Assembly: GCA_947627245.1 (NCBI GenBank)
Contig: CANQVH010000015.1
Location: 1-61,150, forward strand
Direction: 5' to 3'
Length of the DNA: 61,150 bases
From: an uncultured Lachnospiraceae bacterium
Lineage (GTDB): Bacteria; Bacillota; Clostridia; Lachnospirales; Lachnospiraceae
Made by a program: the position numbers and the translations under genes. Each line of letters begins with the position of its first letter. Position 1 is the stretch's first letter. This document shows positions 51,777 through 60,005 of this stretch, in pieces. A model generated the notes under the pieces. That model saw only the letters and a list, made by a program, of their open reading frames with translations, did no database searches and was not told the DNA's origin.

Positions 51777-51804
51777 TTGCCATATCATTCGGACGTGATA
51801 TACT
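51777..51804 (+). promoter_or_regulatory. Promoter of the GH3 gene
   Basis: TTGCCA (51777-51782), a 16-base spacer, TATACT (51799-51804), about 65 bases before ATG 51871. Confidence 0.6.
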
Positions 51805-51870
51805 TATAACAACTTGAATATTTTATTTTGCCGTCTGCGGAAATTGCGGGCGAAGAGACGGAGGATGGTC

Positions 51871-54330
51871 ATGACGCAGGAAAAATTACTCGAATTGCTT
51901 CACGATATGTCGCTGGAGGAAAAGGTCGGTCAGATGTACCAGTTGATGGCCGTCTTCTATGACGAAGACGTGCAGGGCGTGCTGACCGGTCCGGCCGGGC
52001 AACTGGGAATCGGGCAGGAGGAGATCGCTTTGGCAGGCTCGATCCTCGGGACGGCCGGAGCGGAGCAACTGACGGATTTCCAGAAGAGATATATGGAGCG
52101 TCAGCCGCACCACATCCCGATGCTGTTTATGATGGATGTGATCCACGGCATGCGGACGATTTTTCCGGCTCCGCTCGGGCTCGGAGCGACGTTCGATCCT
52201 GCGTTGGTCGGGCAATGCGCGGAAACGGCCGCGCGGGAAGCGGCGGCGTGCGGTCTGCATGCGACGTTTACGCCGATGGCGGATCTGGTGCGTGACGCAC
52301 GCTGGGGGAGGGTGATGGAGTCCACCGGTGAGGATCCCTATCTGAACAGCTTGATGTCGGAGGCGGTCGTAAAGGGGCTTCAGGGAGACGACATGGGCGC
52401 GCCGGGCAGGATTTGCGCCTGTGTCAAGCATTTCGCAGCTTACGGAGCGCCGACAGCCGGTCGTGATTACAATACGGTGGAGCTGAGCGAGCATACGCTG
52501 CGGGAGTTTTACCTTCCGGCTTACCGTGCGGGGATCGATGCCGGGGCGGGGCTTGTCATGACTTCTTTTAATACGATAAACGGTATTCCGGCCACGACGA
52601 ACAAGTGGCTGATGCGAAAGGTGCTCCGCGAGGAGATGGGTTTTGAGGGCGTCCTGATCTCGGATTACGCTGCGGTTGCGGAGACGATCGCGCACGGGTA
52701 TTCGGAGGATGAGAAGGACGCCGCGAAAAAGGCGGTCGAGGCCGGCGTGGATATTGATATGATGACCGGCTGCTACGCGGGGAATCTGGCTGAGCTGGTG
52801 CGGGAAGGGGCGGTCGACGAAGCGTTGATCGACGAGGCGGTCCTGCGGATTCTGGAGCTCAAGAACAGGTTGGGACTTTTTGAAAATCCGTACAAGGACG
52901 CGGATCCGGAGGCGGAAAAGGCGCTCTGTCTGTGTGAGGAGCATCGGAAGCTTGCGAGAAAGACGGCAGCCGAGTCCTTTGTACTGCTGAAGAACGACGG
53001 GATCCTTCCGTTGAATCTGTCGAAGAAAATTGCATTCATCGGACCGTACACGGACAACAAAAACATGCTGAGCACTTGGGCGATCACCGGGGACAGCGCT
53101 GACAGCGTATCGATCGCGGAAGCGGCCCGCGAGGTGTTTGACCCGGCGCGGACGAGTTATCATGCGGGTTCTCAATTGCTCGGGAACGATGTGCGGCTGA
53201 CAGGCTTCGAGGGGGCGAACGGCTATCAGTCCGGGGATGAATACAGGAGCCGGGAGGAGCTGGATCGAATGCTCCGTGAGGCGAAGCTGGCCGCGGCGGA
53301 GACGGATCTGGTCGTCATGCCGCTGGGAGAGCATTTTTTGCAGACCGGTGAGGCGACGAGCCGCGGCACGCTCGGGATACCGGATGTGCAGTTGCAGTTG
53401 TTCCGCGAGATCTGCGCGGTCAATCCGAATATCGTGGTGGTGCTTTTTAACGGCAGACCGCTGGATCTGCGCGAAATCAGCGAAAAGGCGAGAGCCGTTC
53501 TGGAGGTCTGGCTGCCGGGTACGGAGGGCGGCCATGCGATCGTGGACGTGCTGACCGGGAAGGTCAATCCCTCCGGCAAGCTGCCGATGAGCTTTCCTTA
53601 TAGCATCGGGCAGGTACCCGTCCATTACAATGAATATGCGACCGGCAGACCGAATCGGCCGGAGGTGGCGGGACGTTTCTTCTCGAAATATATCGACATT
53701 CCGAACGAGCCTTTGTATCCGTTCGGCTTTGGTCTGAGCTATACCACGTTTGAGATATCAAAGATCCGGCTGGGGTCATCTGCCGCGGAGGATGGGGAAG
53801 CGGTCGCTGTGAAGACAGGCGAGGCGAATGCGGCAAAAGCAAATGAAACGGATGCGGCGAAAGCAGACGAGACGAATGCGGCAAAAGAAGAGGGAGCGGG
53901 AGCGGCAAAAGCAGGTGAAACGGATGCGGCAAAGACAGGCGAGGCGAATGCGGTAAAAGCAGAGGGAGCGGCAAAAGTAAGTGAAACGGATGCGGCAAAG
54001 GCAGGCGAAGTGATTACGATAAAGGAAAGAGAGCCGATCCGGGCTTCGGTGACGGTGCGCAATACGGGCGGATGCAGCGGTGCTTTGGCGGTACAGCTCT
54101 ATCTCAGGGACCTCAAGGCAAGCGTGGTGCGCCCGGTTCGTGAGCTGAAGGGTATCCGCCGCGTAACACTCGCTCCGGGCGAGTGTACAGAGGTGAGCTT
54201 TGACATCTCGGAAGAGATGCTTCGTTTCCTGCGCGCCGACGGCACATATGGGAGTGAGCCCGGTGTGTTCCATGTATGGATCGGAGACAGCAGCACGACG
54301 CAGAATCGGGCGGAGTTCCGACTGGTATAA
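51871..54330 (+). CDS. Glycoside hydrolase family 3 beta-glucosidase-like enzyme with repeat insert
   Basis: An 819-residue enzyme without signal peptide, so cytosolic. The N-terminal barrel has LFMMDVIHGMRTIFPAPLG, GRVMESTGEDPYL, CVKHFAAYGA and the nucleophile in VLISDYAAV. The second domain has FVLLKNDGILPLNL and the C-terminal Fn3-like domain holds PFGFGLSYTTFE. Between that motif and the end, about 70 residues of KAxETDAAK-type repeats are inserted (53800-54010) that relatives lack. ATG 51871 follows GGAGG; upstream ATG 51865 touches that site. Likely substrate beta-glucosides; not certain. Confidence 0.88.
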   Translation: MTQEKLLELLHDMSLEEKVGQMYQLMAVFYDEDVQGVLTGPAGQLGIGQEEIALAGSILGTAGAEQLTDFQKRYMERQPHHIPMLFMMDVIHGMRTIFPAPLGLGATFDPALVGQCAETAAREAAACGLHATFTPMADLVRDARWGRVMESTGEDPYLNSLMSEAVVKGLQGDDMGAPGRICACVKHFAAYGAPTAGRDYNTVELSEHTLREFYLPAYRAGIDAGAGLVMTSFNTINGIPATTNKWLMRKVLREEMGFEGVLISDYAAVAETIAHGYSEDEKDAAKKAVEAGVDIDMMTGCYAGNLAELVREGAVDEALIDEAVLRILELKNRLGLFENPYKDADPEAEKALCLCEEHRKLARKTAAESFVLLKNDGILPLNLSKKIAFIGPYTDNKNMLSTWAITGDSADSVSIAEAAREVFDPARTSYHAGSQLLGNDVRLTGFEGANGYQSGDEYRSREELDRMLREAKLAAAETDLVVMPLGEHFLQTGEATSRGTLGIPDVQLQLFREICAVNPNIVVVLFNGRPLDLREISEKARAVLEVWLPGTEGGHAIVDVLTGKVNPSGKLPMSFPYSIGQVPVHYNEYATGRPNRPEVAGRFFSKYIDIPNEPLYPFGFGLSYTTFEISKIRLGSSAAEDGEAVAVKTGEANAAKANETDAAKADETNAAKEEGAGAAKAGETDAAKTGEANAVKAEGAAKVSETDAAKAGEVITIKEREPIRASVTVRNTGGCSGALAVQLYLRDLKASVVRPVRELKGIRRVTLAPGECTEVSFDISEEMLRFLRADGTYGSEPGVFHVWIGDSSTTQNRAEFRLV
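53800..54010 (+). repeat. In-frame repeats of about 24 bases in the GH3 gene
   Basis: About eight drifting units giving AGETDAAK, ANETDAAK, ADETNAAK and similar. They sit inside the Fn3-like domain. Confidence 0.85.
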
Positions 54331-54400
54331 CGGCATGCTGTTTCTGTGAGCCGTATTGTTTTTTACTTTAGAAACATGATAAGTATTTTGGGCGAAAAAG

Positions 54401-54988
54401 ATGAAACTGACATTTGCTTTTTTCTTTAACAGCATATTGCTCGGCGTGGGACTTGCTATGGACGCGTTTTCGGTCTCGCTCGCGAACGGATTGAACGAGC
54501 CGCGGATGAAGCGGAGCAAGATGGCGGGCATTGCGGGGATCTTTTCCGTGTTCCAGTTTGCGATGCCGATGATCGGCTGGTTCTGCGTGTCCTCGATCGT
54601 TCAGTATTTTCGGGTGTTCGAGAAATTTATCCCGTGGATCGCGCTTGGTCTTCTGGGGTACATAGGCGGAGAAATGCTTTACTCCGGCATAAAAAACAAA
54701 GAGTCGGGAGACGAGGCGGCGGTCGGCATATCCGCGCTGCTCGTGCAGGGCGTGGCGACGTCAATCGACGCGCTCTCCGTCGGTTTTACGATCGCCGATT
54801 ACAGACTGCCGGAGGCGGTGCTTGCAAGCATTTTGATCGGTGTCGTCACGTTCTTTATCTGTTTTGCCGGTCTTATGATCGGCAAAAGGGCGGGCACGAA
54901 GCTTGCAGGGAAAGCCGGGATATTGGGCGGCGTGATCCTGATTTGCATCGGAGTGGAAATTTTTGTATCGAGTATGGCCGGGCGCTGA
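54401..54988 (+). CDS. mntP: MntP-like manganese exporter
   Basis: A 195-residue protein with six membrane segments. GLAMDAFSVSLANG and the paired VATSIDALSVGF are the Asp-bearing motifs of MntP, which exports manganese. The ribosome site is weak. The 70-base leader is too short for a yybP-ykoY manganese riboswitch and shows none. Confidence 0.9.
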   Translation: MKLTFAFFFNSILLGVGLAMDAFSVSLANGLNEPRMKRSKMAGIAGIFSVFQFAMPMIGWFCVSSIVQYFRVFEKFIPWIALGLLGYIGGEMLYSGIKNKESGDEAAVGISALLVQGVATSIDALSVGFTIADYRLPEAVLASILIGVVTFFICFAGLMIGKRAGTKLAGKAGILGGVILICIGVEIFVSSMAGR

Positions 54989-55040
54989 CGCGCTCGGGTG
55001 TATTCCTGTATCAGACGGTTGTCATGGAGGATGAGAGAAA

Positions 55041-56873
55041 ATGATGAAATTGAATGGAAAAACAGTATCCGAAGGGATTGCGGCAGGGCGCATTAAAATT
55101 TACAGAAAAAACAGCGCCGAAGCGGTTCGTGCGCAGATCGAAGACACAGAGGCCGAGATCGCGCGATTCGAACAGGCGAAGGAAAGCGCAAAGCGGAATA
55201 TCGCGATCATCCATGACAAAGCGTTGGAGGAGCTGGGAGAAGCGGGCGCGGCGATTTTCGAGGTGCATCAGATGCTGCTGGACGATCTGAATTTTGTGGA
55301 GTCAGTCACGGAGCTCATCGAGCAGGAGAAGGTCAGCGCGGAGTATGCGGTGACGGCGACGTGCGGTCGTTTTTCCGCAATGTTTGAGGCGATGGACAAT
55401 GGGTATATGCAGGCGCGCGCGGCGGACGTGCGGGATATTGGCAGTCAGGTGATCGCAAACCTGCGGGAAGCGGGGCAGATGGCAGAAGCAACAGAGAGAA
55501 GTGACGAAGGTCAGGCGACGCATGGCGGAGGGAGACAGGCGGCGGAAGCAGCAGAGGAAAGGGCTGAAGATCAGGCGGCGTATGACGGTGGGAGAAAGAC
55601 AGAGGAAGCAGTCGAAGGAAAAGCCGGAGATCAGGCGGCGCATGACGATGGAAGAAAGGCGGCGGAAGCAGCAGGGGGAAGAGCTGAGGATCAGGCGACG
55701 CATGATGGAGAGGAACCGGTAATTTTAATGGCGGAGGATCTTGCCCCGTCCGAGACGGTCCGGCTTGACAAATCCCGGATTCTTGCCCTTGTGACGAGGC
55801 GCGGCTCCGTGAATTCTCACACGGCGATTCTTGCCCGGACAATGAGGCTTCCTGCGCTTACCGGCGTGGAAATTGACGCGGAGCTCGACGGACATATGGC
55901 GATCGTGGACGGATATGCAGGCCTGCTTCTGATTGATCCGGACGAGGCGGAACTGGAAAAGTATCAGGAGAAGCAGAGAGAAGAAATCAAACAGACGCAG
56001 TTATTGGCAGAGCTCAGGGACAGGGAAACCGTAACGAAGGACGGTCGGAAGGTCCGGCTCTGTGCGAATATCGGCGGTGTGGACGACGCGGAAGCCGCGC
56101 TGCAGGACGGCGCAGACGGGATTGGCCTGTTCCGGTCGGAGTATCTGTATCTTGGGAAGGATGATTTCCCGACCGAGGAGGAGCAGTTCGAGGCATACCG
56201 TGCCGTCGCAGAGCGGATGGCGGGGAAGGAAGTCGTCGTTCGTACGCTTGATATCGGTTCGGACAAATGCGCGGATTATTTTCATCTTCCGAAGGAGAAA
56301 AACCCGGCGCTGGGACTCCGCGGCATTCGCGTCGGCTTAAAGCGGCCGGAGCTGTTGAGAACACAGCTATGCGCAATTCTTCGTGCGAGTCGTTACGGAA
56401 ATGTGTCTGTCATGTATCCGATGATCATTTCGGTGGAAGAGATACGGCGCGCGAAGCAGATCATGGAGGAAGCGAAGGCGGAGCTCGCCGGGCGGAATAT
56501 CCCTTACGGTGAGGTCAGACAGGGGATCATGATCGAGACGCCGGCCGCGGCGTGGCTGTCTGACGAGCTGGCGAAGGAGGTCGATTTCTTTTCGATTGGC
56601 ACAAACGACCTGACACAGTACATGCTCGCGGCGGATCGGCAGGATCCGGGGCCGGACGTTTTCTATGATCCGCACCATCCGGCGGTGCTCGGCGCTGTGC
56701 GTACGGTCGTGAAGAACGGTCACCGAAGCGGCATCCGGGTGGGAATCTGCGGAGAGCTTGCCGCGGATACGGCGCTGACGGAGGAATTTCTGCGCATGGG
56801 CGTGGATGAGCTGTCGGTCGGTCCGGCGCATATTCTTCCCGTCCGCGCGGCGGTGCGGGCATGCGCGCTTTAA
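55041..56873 (+). CDS. ptsI: PTS enzyme I with a 60-base repeat insert
   Basis: Takes phosphate from PEP to HPr, starting sugar transport. A 610-residue protein, about 40 longer than usual. The HPr-binding helical domain (about 25-145) is followed by an insert of about 80 residues with three 20-residue repeats (55524-55703). Then come VILMAEDLAPSETV, the phospho-His in RRGSVNSHTAILAR, GLFRSEYLYL, TLDIGSDKC, and the PEP-barrel blocks ending DFFSIGTNDLTQY and GICGELAAD. The insert lies exactly at the joint of the helical and phospho-His domains, which swing in catalysis. No HPr gene is adjacent. Confidence 0.92.
   Translation: MMKLNGKTVSEGIAAGRIKIYRKNSAEAVRAQIEDTEAEIARFEQAKESAKRNIAIIHDKALEELGEAGAAIFEVHQMLLDDLNFVESVTELIEQEKVSAEYAVTATCGRFSAMFEAMDNGYMQARAADVRDIGSQVIANLREAGQMAEATERSDEGQATHGGGRQAAEAAEERAEDQAAYDGGRKTEEAVEGKAGDQAAHDDGRKAAEAAGGRAEDQATHDGEEPVILMAEDLAPSETVRLDKSRILALVTRRGSVNSHTAILARTMRLPALTGVEIDAELDGHMAIVDGYAGLLLIDPDEAELEKYQEKQREEIKQTQLLAELRDRETVTKDGRKVRLCANIGGVDDAEAALQDGADGIGLFRSEYLYLGKDDFPTEEEQFEAYRAVAERMAGKEVVVRTLDIGSDKCADYFHLPKEKNPALGLRGIRVGLKRPELLRTQLCAILRASRYGNVSVMYPMIISVEEIRRAKQIMEEAKAELAGRNIPYGEVRQGIMIETPAAAWLSDELAKEVDFFSIGTNDLTQYMLAADRQDPGPDVFYDPHHPAVLGAVRTVVKNGHRSGIRVGICGELAADTALTEEFLRMGVDELSVGPAHILPVRAAVRACAL
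55524..55703 (+). repeat. Three 60-base in-frame tandem repeats in ptsI
   Basis: Units 55524-55583, 55584-55643 and 55644-55703 code for DGGRKAAEAAEGRAEDQAAH-type residues. Remnants stand just before and after. Confidence 0.9.
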
Positions 56874-56902
56874 AACTGATAATAGACGAAACGGAGAAGA
56901 GC

Positions 56903-57601
56903 ATGAAAGGAAAGCTGTACGGAGTGGGAGTCGGCCCGGGGGATCCGGAGCTCATGACGCAAAAGGCGATCCGGGTAATCAAAGAGGCGGATGTGATCGC
57001 TGTTCCGGGGCGGAGAAAGGAAGAGACGGCGGCGTACCGGATCGCGGCGCAGGCAGTTCCGGAGATCGAACAGAAGCAGTGCCTTGCGATCGATTGGCCG
57101 ATGACGAAGGATCGGAAGATTCTCGAAGAAGGATATACATTGGCAGCCGAACAGGTGCGGAATATGCTTGACGATGGGCGGACGGTGGCGTTTCTCACCC
57201 TCGGAGATCCGACGGTGTATTCGACGTATCTCTACCTGCACAGGCAGATCATCAAAACAGGCGGTGAGGCGGAGATCGTAAACGGCGTTCCGTCTTTTTG
57301 CGCCGCCGCTGCACGGCTGAATATGGGACTTGTGGAGAAGGATGAACCGCTGCATGTGATCCCGGCGTCCTATCAGATCGAGGATGCCCTGAATCTGCCG
57401 GGGACAAAGGTACTGATGAAGGCAGGCAGCAGGATTGGGGCGGTGAAGGAGCAGCTTATACAGTCCGAAGCGCAGGTCGTCATGGTGGAAAACTGCGGCA
57501 TGGAGCATGAAAGATGCTTCCACAGTGCGCAGGAGATTCCGGAGGACGCGGGCTATTATTCCCTGATGATCGTGAAAGACAGCCGCCGCAGTTTTCCTTG
57601 A
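56903..57601 (+). CDS. cbiL: Precorrin-2/cobalt-factor-II C20-methyltransferase
   Basis: SAM-dependent methylase of cobalamin synthesis, 232 residues. It has the tetrapyrrole methylase opening LYGVGVGPGDPELMTQKAI, LTLGDPTVYSTYLYLH, VNGVPSFCAAAARL and a C-terminal VVMVENCGM. ATG 56903 follows GGAGAAG; the longer frame overlaps ptsI. No other cob/cbi gene is present in the window, so it is an orphan here. Confidence 0.87.
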   Translation: MKGKLYGVGVGPGDPELMTQKAIRVIKEADVIAVPGRRKEETAAYRIAAQAVPEIEQKQCLAIDWPMTKDRKILEEGYTLAAEQVRNMLDDGRTVAFLTLGDPTVYSTYLYLHRQIIKTGGEAEIVNGVPSFCAAAARLNMGLVEKDEPLHVIPASYQIEDALNLPGTKVLMKAGSRIGAVKEQLIQSEAQVVMVENCGMEHERCFHSAQEIPEDAGYYSLMIVKDSRRSFP

Positions 57602-57683
57602 CGTGAAAAGAGAGGCGCGGTAAAATATTGATAGCCATTCCCTATGTTTCCCCTTTTGAGAAATGAAAGAAAGGAAGGAAACA

Positions 57684-58580
57684 GTGACAAAGGAAAACAG
57701 AAAATATAAGGACAGTGTGTTTTGCGACCTGTACTATTCAGATGAAACTGCAGAGAAGAATTTGCTGGAACTGTACAACGGCCTATTTGGCACAGATTTG
57801 CAGGATGCTTCCCTGATCAGGAAGGTACGACTGGAAGATGTTCTGTTCCGGAATATGAAGAACGATGTGGCATTCTCAGTTGGAGAGCGTAGAATTATTC
57901 TGAGTGAACACCAAAGTACAATCACTCCGAATATGCCGGTGCGCATGCTGATGTACATCGCGCGGGAGTATGAGAAGCTGATACCGGTAAAGGCAAGGTA
58001 CTCAGAATTACAGTATCGATTAATGGCGCCGTCTTTTCTTGTATTCTATAATGGAGAGGAAGATCAGCCTGAGGAACAGGTGCTGAGGCTTTCGGATACG
58101 TTCGCGGAGCAAAGCGGGCAAAACGGGAGACTGGAGCTGGAGGTTCGGGTAGTCAATATCAATACGGATAAAAAGCATAAACTTCTGGAGAAATGCGGCA
58201 CGCTCCGCCAGTACAGTGAGTTTGTCGAGAAGACACGGCAGTTTGGCGGAGACAAAAATAAGCTTGAGAAGGCCGTAAAAGAATGTATTCAAGAAGATAT
58301 CCTTGCAGGTTATCTCAGGCGCAAGAGCGAGGAGGTTATCAATATGCTGATGGCTGAATACGATTATGAAACCGATCTTGCGGTACACTGCGAAGAGGCT
58401 GAAGCACGAGGCGAGGCACGTGGTGAAGCACATGGCGAAACAAAAGGAAAGGTTGAAGTATACTATACGGAAATGCACCTTTCTGTCGATGCCATTGCCG
58501 AGAAACTTTCTATGACAAAAGAGAACGTCAGGGAGATTCTTACAGAAAGAGGACTCCTCAAAGCGGAAATACCTGTTTGA
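57684..58580 (+). CDS. Rpn-family PD-(D/E)XK nuclease (putative transposase family)
   Basis: A 298-residue protein of the recombination-promoting nuclease group, widespread in multiple copies in Clostridia. It opens KYKDSVFCDLYYSDE and has the nuclease core DVAFSVGERRIILSEHQST (Asp...Glu-x-Gln). A C-terminal tail with GEARGEAHGETKG repeats and a helix-turn-helix-like end (LSVDAIAEKLSMTKENVREIL) follows. The GTG at 57684 is chosen because AAAGGAAGG precedes it; an ATG at 57663 has no site. No terminal inverted repeats were seen, so it is not called an insertion sequence. Confidence 0.82.
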   Translation: MTKENRKYKDSVFCDLYYSDETAEKNLLELYNGLFGTDLQDASLIRKVRLEDVLFRNMKNDVAFSVGERRIILSEHQSTITPNMPVRMLMYIAREYEKLIPVKARYSELQYRLMAPSFLVFYNGEEDQPEEQVLRLSDTFAEQSGQNGRLELEVRVVNINTDKKHKLLEKCGTLRQYSEFVEKTRQFGGDKNKLEKAVKECIQEDILAGYLRRKSEEVINMLMAEYDYETDLAVHCEEAEARGEARGEAHGETKGKVEVYYTEMHLSVDAIAEKLSMTKENVREILTERGLLKAEIPV

Positions 58581-58641
58581 CAAGATCTTTGTTTTCGGCT
58601 ATGATTTGTTCCGACGAAAATCTTGAAGAGAGTGAGAAAGA

Positions 58642-59199
58642 ATGGCTTCATTTACCGAAAAAGCGATCCGGAAATCGTTTCTGAAGCTTCTGATGGAACG
58701 GCCGCTTGCGCAGATCACCGTGAAGGATATCGTGTCTGACTGCGGCGTGAACCGGAATACATTTTACTATCATTTCGACGGTATTCCGGAGCTGCTTGAG
58801 AAGATCATTATGGAGGATTTCGAAGAGATCATCCGCGAGTATCCGACGGTGGAGAAGATCGAGGATTGTCTGGATGCTGTGATCGGGCGCGCGCTTCAGA
58901 AAAGGCAGGTCGTCTTACATATCTATAACTCGGTCAATCGGGAGATTTATGAGCAGTATCTCTGGAAGGTCTGCGATTATGCGGCCGACACCTATGTGAC
59001 GACGATCGTGAACGGCCGGAGGATCCGGGAGAGCGATCTTGCGGTGATCAAGGAATATCTCGCGAGCCTGTGCTTCGGCGTCGTGTCGGGATGGCTGCGA
59101 AAAGGCATGCACGAGGATATTCGCGCTATGCTGGATCGCATGTGCGAGATCAAAAAAGGAATGGTGGAGGAAATGTTCTCGCGTTGTGAAAAGATATAA
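58642..59199 (+). CDS. TetR-family regulator
   Basis: A 185-residue repressor-type protein. The DNA-binding domain spans about 5-55 (ITVKDIVSDCGVNRNTFYYHF). The C-terminal ligand domain resembles the group with YLASLCFGVVSGWLRKG. It probably controls the DUF308 and MMPL genes downstream. AGAGAGTGAGAAAG precedes the ATG. Confidence 0.88.
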   Translation: MASFTEKAIRKSFLKLLMERPLAQITVKDIVSDCGVNRNTFYYHFDGIPELLEKIIMEDFEEIIREYPTVEKIEDCLDAVIGRALQKRQVVLHIYNSVNREIYEQYLWKVCDYAADTYVTTIVNGRRIRESDLAVIKEYLASLCFGVVSGWLRKGMHEDIRAMLDRMCEIKKGMVEEMFSRCEKI

Positions 59200-59293
59200 C
59201 TAGCCGCGAGTGTTGTCTGGCGAATTGAAGTATATTTGTCGATCAGCATTTTAAATGTAAGTTCATTTTTATTTGGAATCTAGACATTGTATG

Positions 59294-59327
59294 GCTCCGT
59301 GCCCAAAAATCAGGCACGGGGCTTTTT
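59294..59327 (+). terminator. Terminator after the tetR gene
   Basis: Ten-base stem with one G-T pair (59294-59303 with 59313-59322), nine-base loop, TTTTT tail. Confidence 0.85.
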
Positions 59328-59334
59328 CTGTCTG

Positions 59335-59363
59335 TGCAAAATACAAAGAGATGCGGATATAAT
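59335..59363 (+). promoter_or_regulatory. Promoter of the DUF308-MMPL operon
   Basis: TGCAAA (59335-59340), a 17-base spacer, TATAAT (59358-59363), 33 bases before ATG 59397. The TetR protein may act here. Confidence 0.55.
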
Positions 59364-59396
59364 GACAGCAGATTAAGAGATAGGAGGTCTTGCTTT

Positions 59397-60005
59397 ATGA
59401 AGATGCGTTCTGTGGCGCCCATGAGGATCGCGAAGATCGGGTACATCGTGATGTCTGTTCTGCTTTGCATCACAGGCGGGTTGTTCATTGCAGTGCCGGA
59501 TTTATCCGTGTCCGGGATCGGGGTCTTTGTCGGATCGGCGATGGCGGTCTTCGGGGTGATCAAATTGATCGGCTATTTCTCGAAGGATCTGTACCGTCTG
59601 GCGTTCCAGTATGATCTGGAGTTCGGTATTCTGCTGATTATTCTCGGATTGGTCGTCCTGTTCCGCCCGGATAATTTTATGAACTTTATCTGTATTGTGA
59701 TCGGCATGGTGATTTTGCTGGACGGCCTGTTCAAGATTCGGATTGCGATGGATTCCAGAGAGTTCGGAATCAAAAGCTGGTGGTTCGTCCTGATGATGGC
59801 AATTTTTACGGGATTGGTCGGAGCAGCGCTCGTGTTCGACTCCGCGCGGGGCGCAAAGATCCTGACGGTTCTGCTCGGCATTTCGCTTCTGTCCGAGGGA
59901 ATCCTGAATCTGTACACAGTCATCAGCACCGTCCGGATCATCCGGCATCAGCGGCCGGATACGATCGAAGCGGAATTTTATGAGGAAAAAGGGGTGTGGA
60001 AGTAA
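59397..60005 (+). CDS. DUF308/HdeD-like membrane protein
   Basis: A 202-residue protein with six membrane segments, each of the short type with glycine pairs (LLIILGLVVLFRPDNFMNFICIVIGMVILLDG), as in HdeD-like DUF308 proteins. AGGAGG precedes ATG 59397. Its stop overlaps the start of the MMPL gene by one base, so the two work together. Role unknown; relatives are linked with acid or envelope stress. Confidence 0.82.
   Translation: MKMRSVAPMRIAKIGYIVMSVLLCITGGLFIAVPDLSVSGIGVFVGSAMAVFGVIKLIGYFSKDLYRLAFQYDLEFGILLIILGLVVLFRPDNFMNFICIVIGMVILLDGLFKIRIAMDSREFGIKSWWFVLMMAIFTGLVGAALVFDSARGAKILTVLLGISLLSEGILNLYTVISTVRIIRHQRPDTIEAEFYEEKGVWK

Noticed and set aside
54331..54400. Manganese (yybP-ykoY) riboswitch before mntP
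   Set aside because: The gap is 70 bases and lacks the conserved paired loops.
57684..58580. Insertion sequence around the Rpn-type gene
   Set aside because: No terminal inverted repeats or target duplication were visible at either side.
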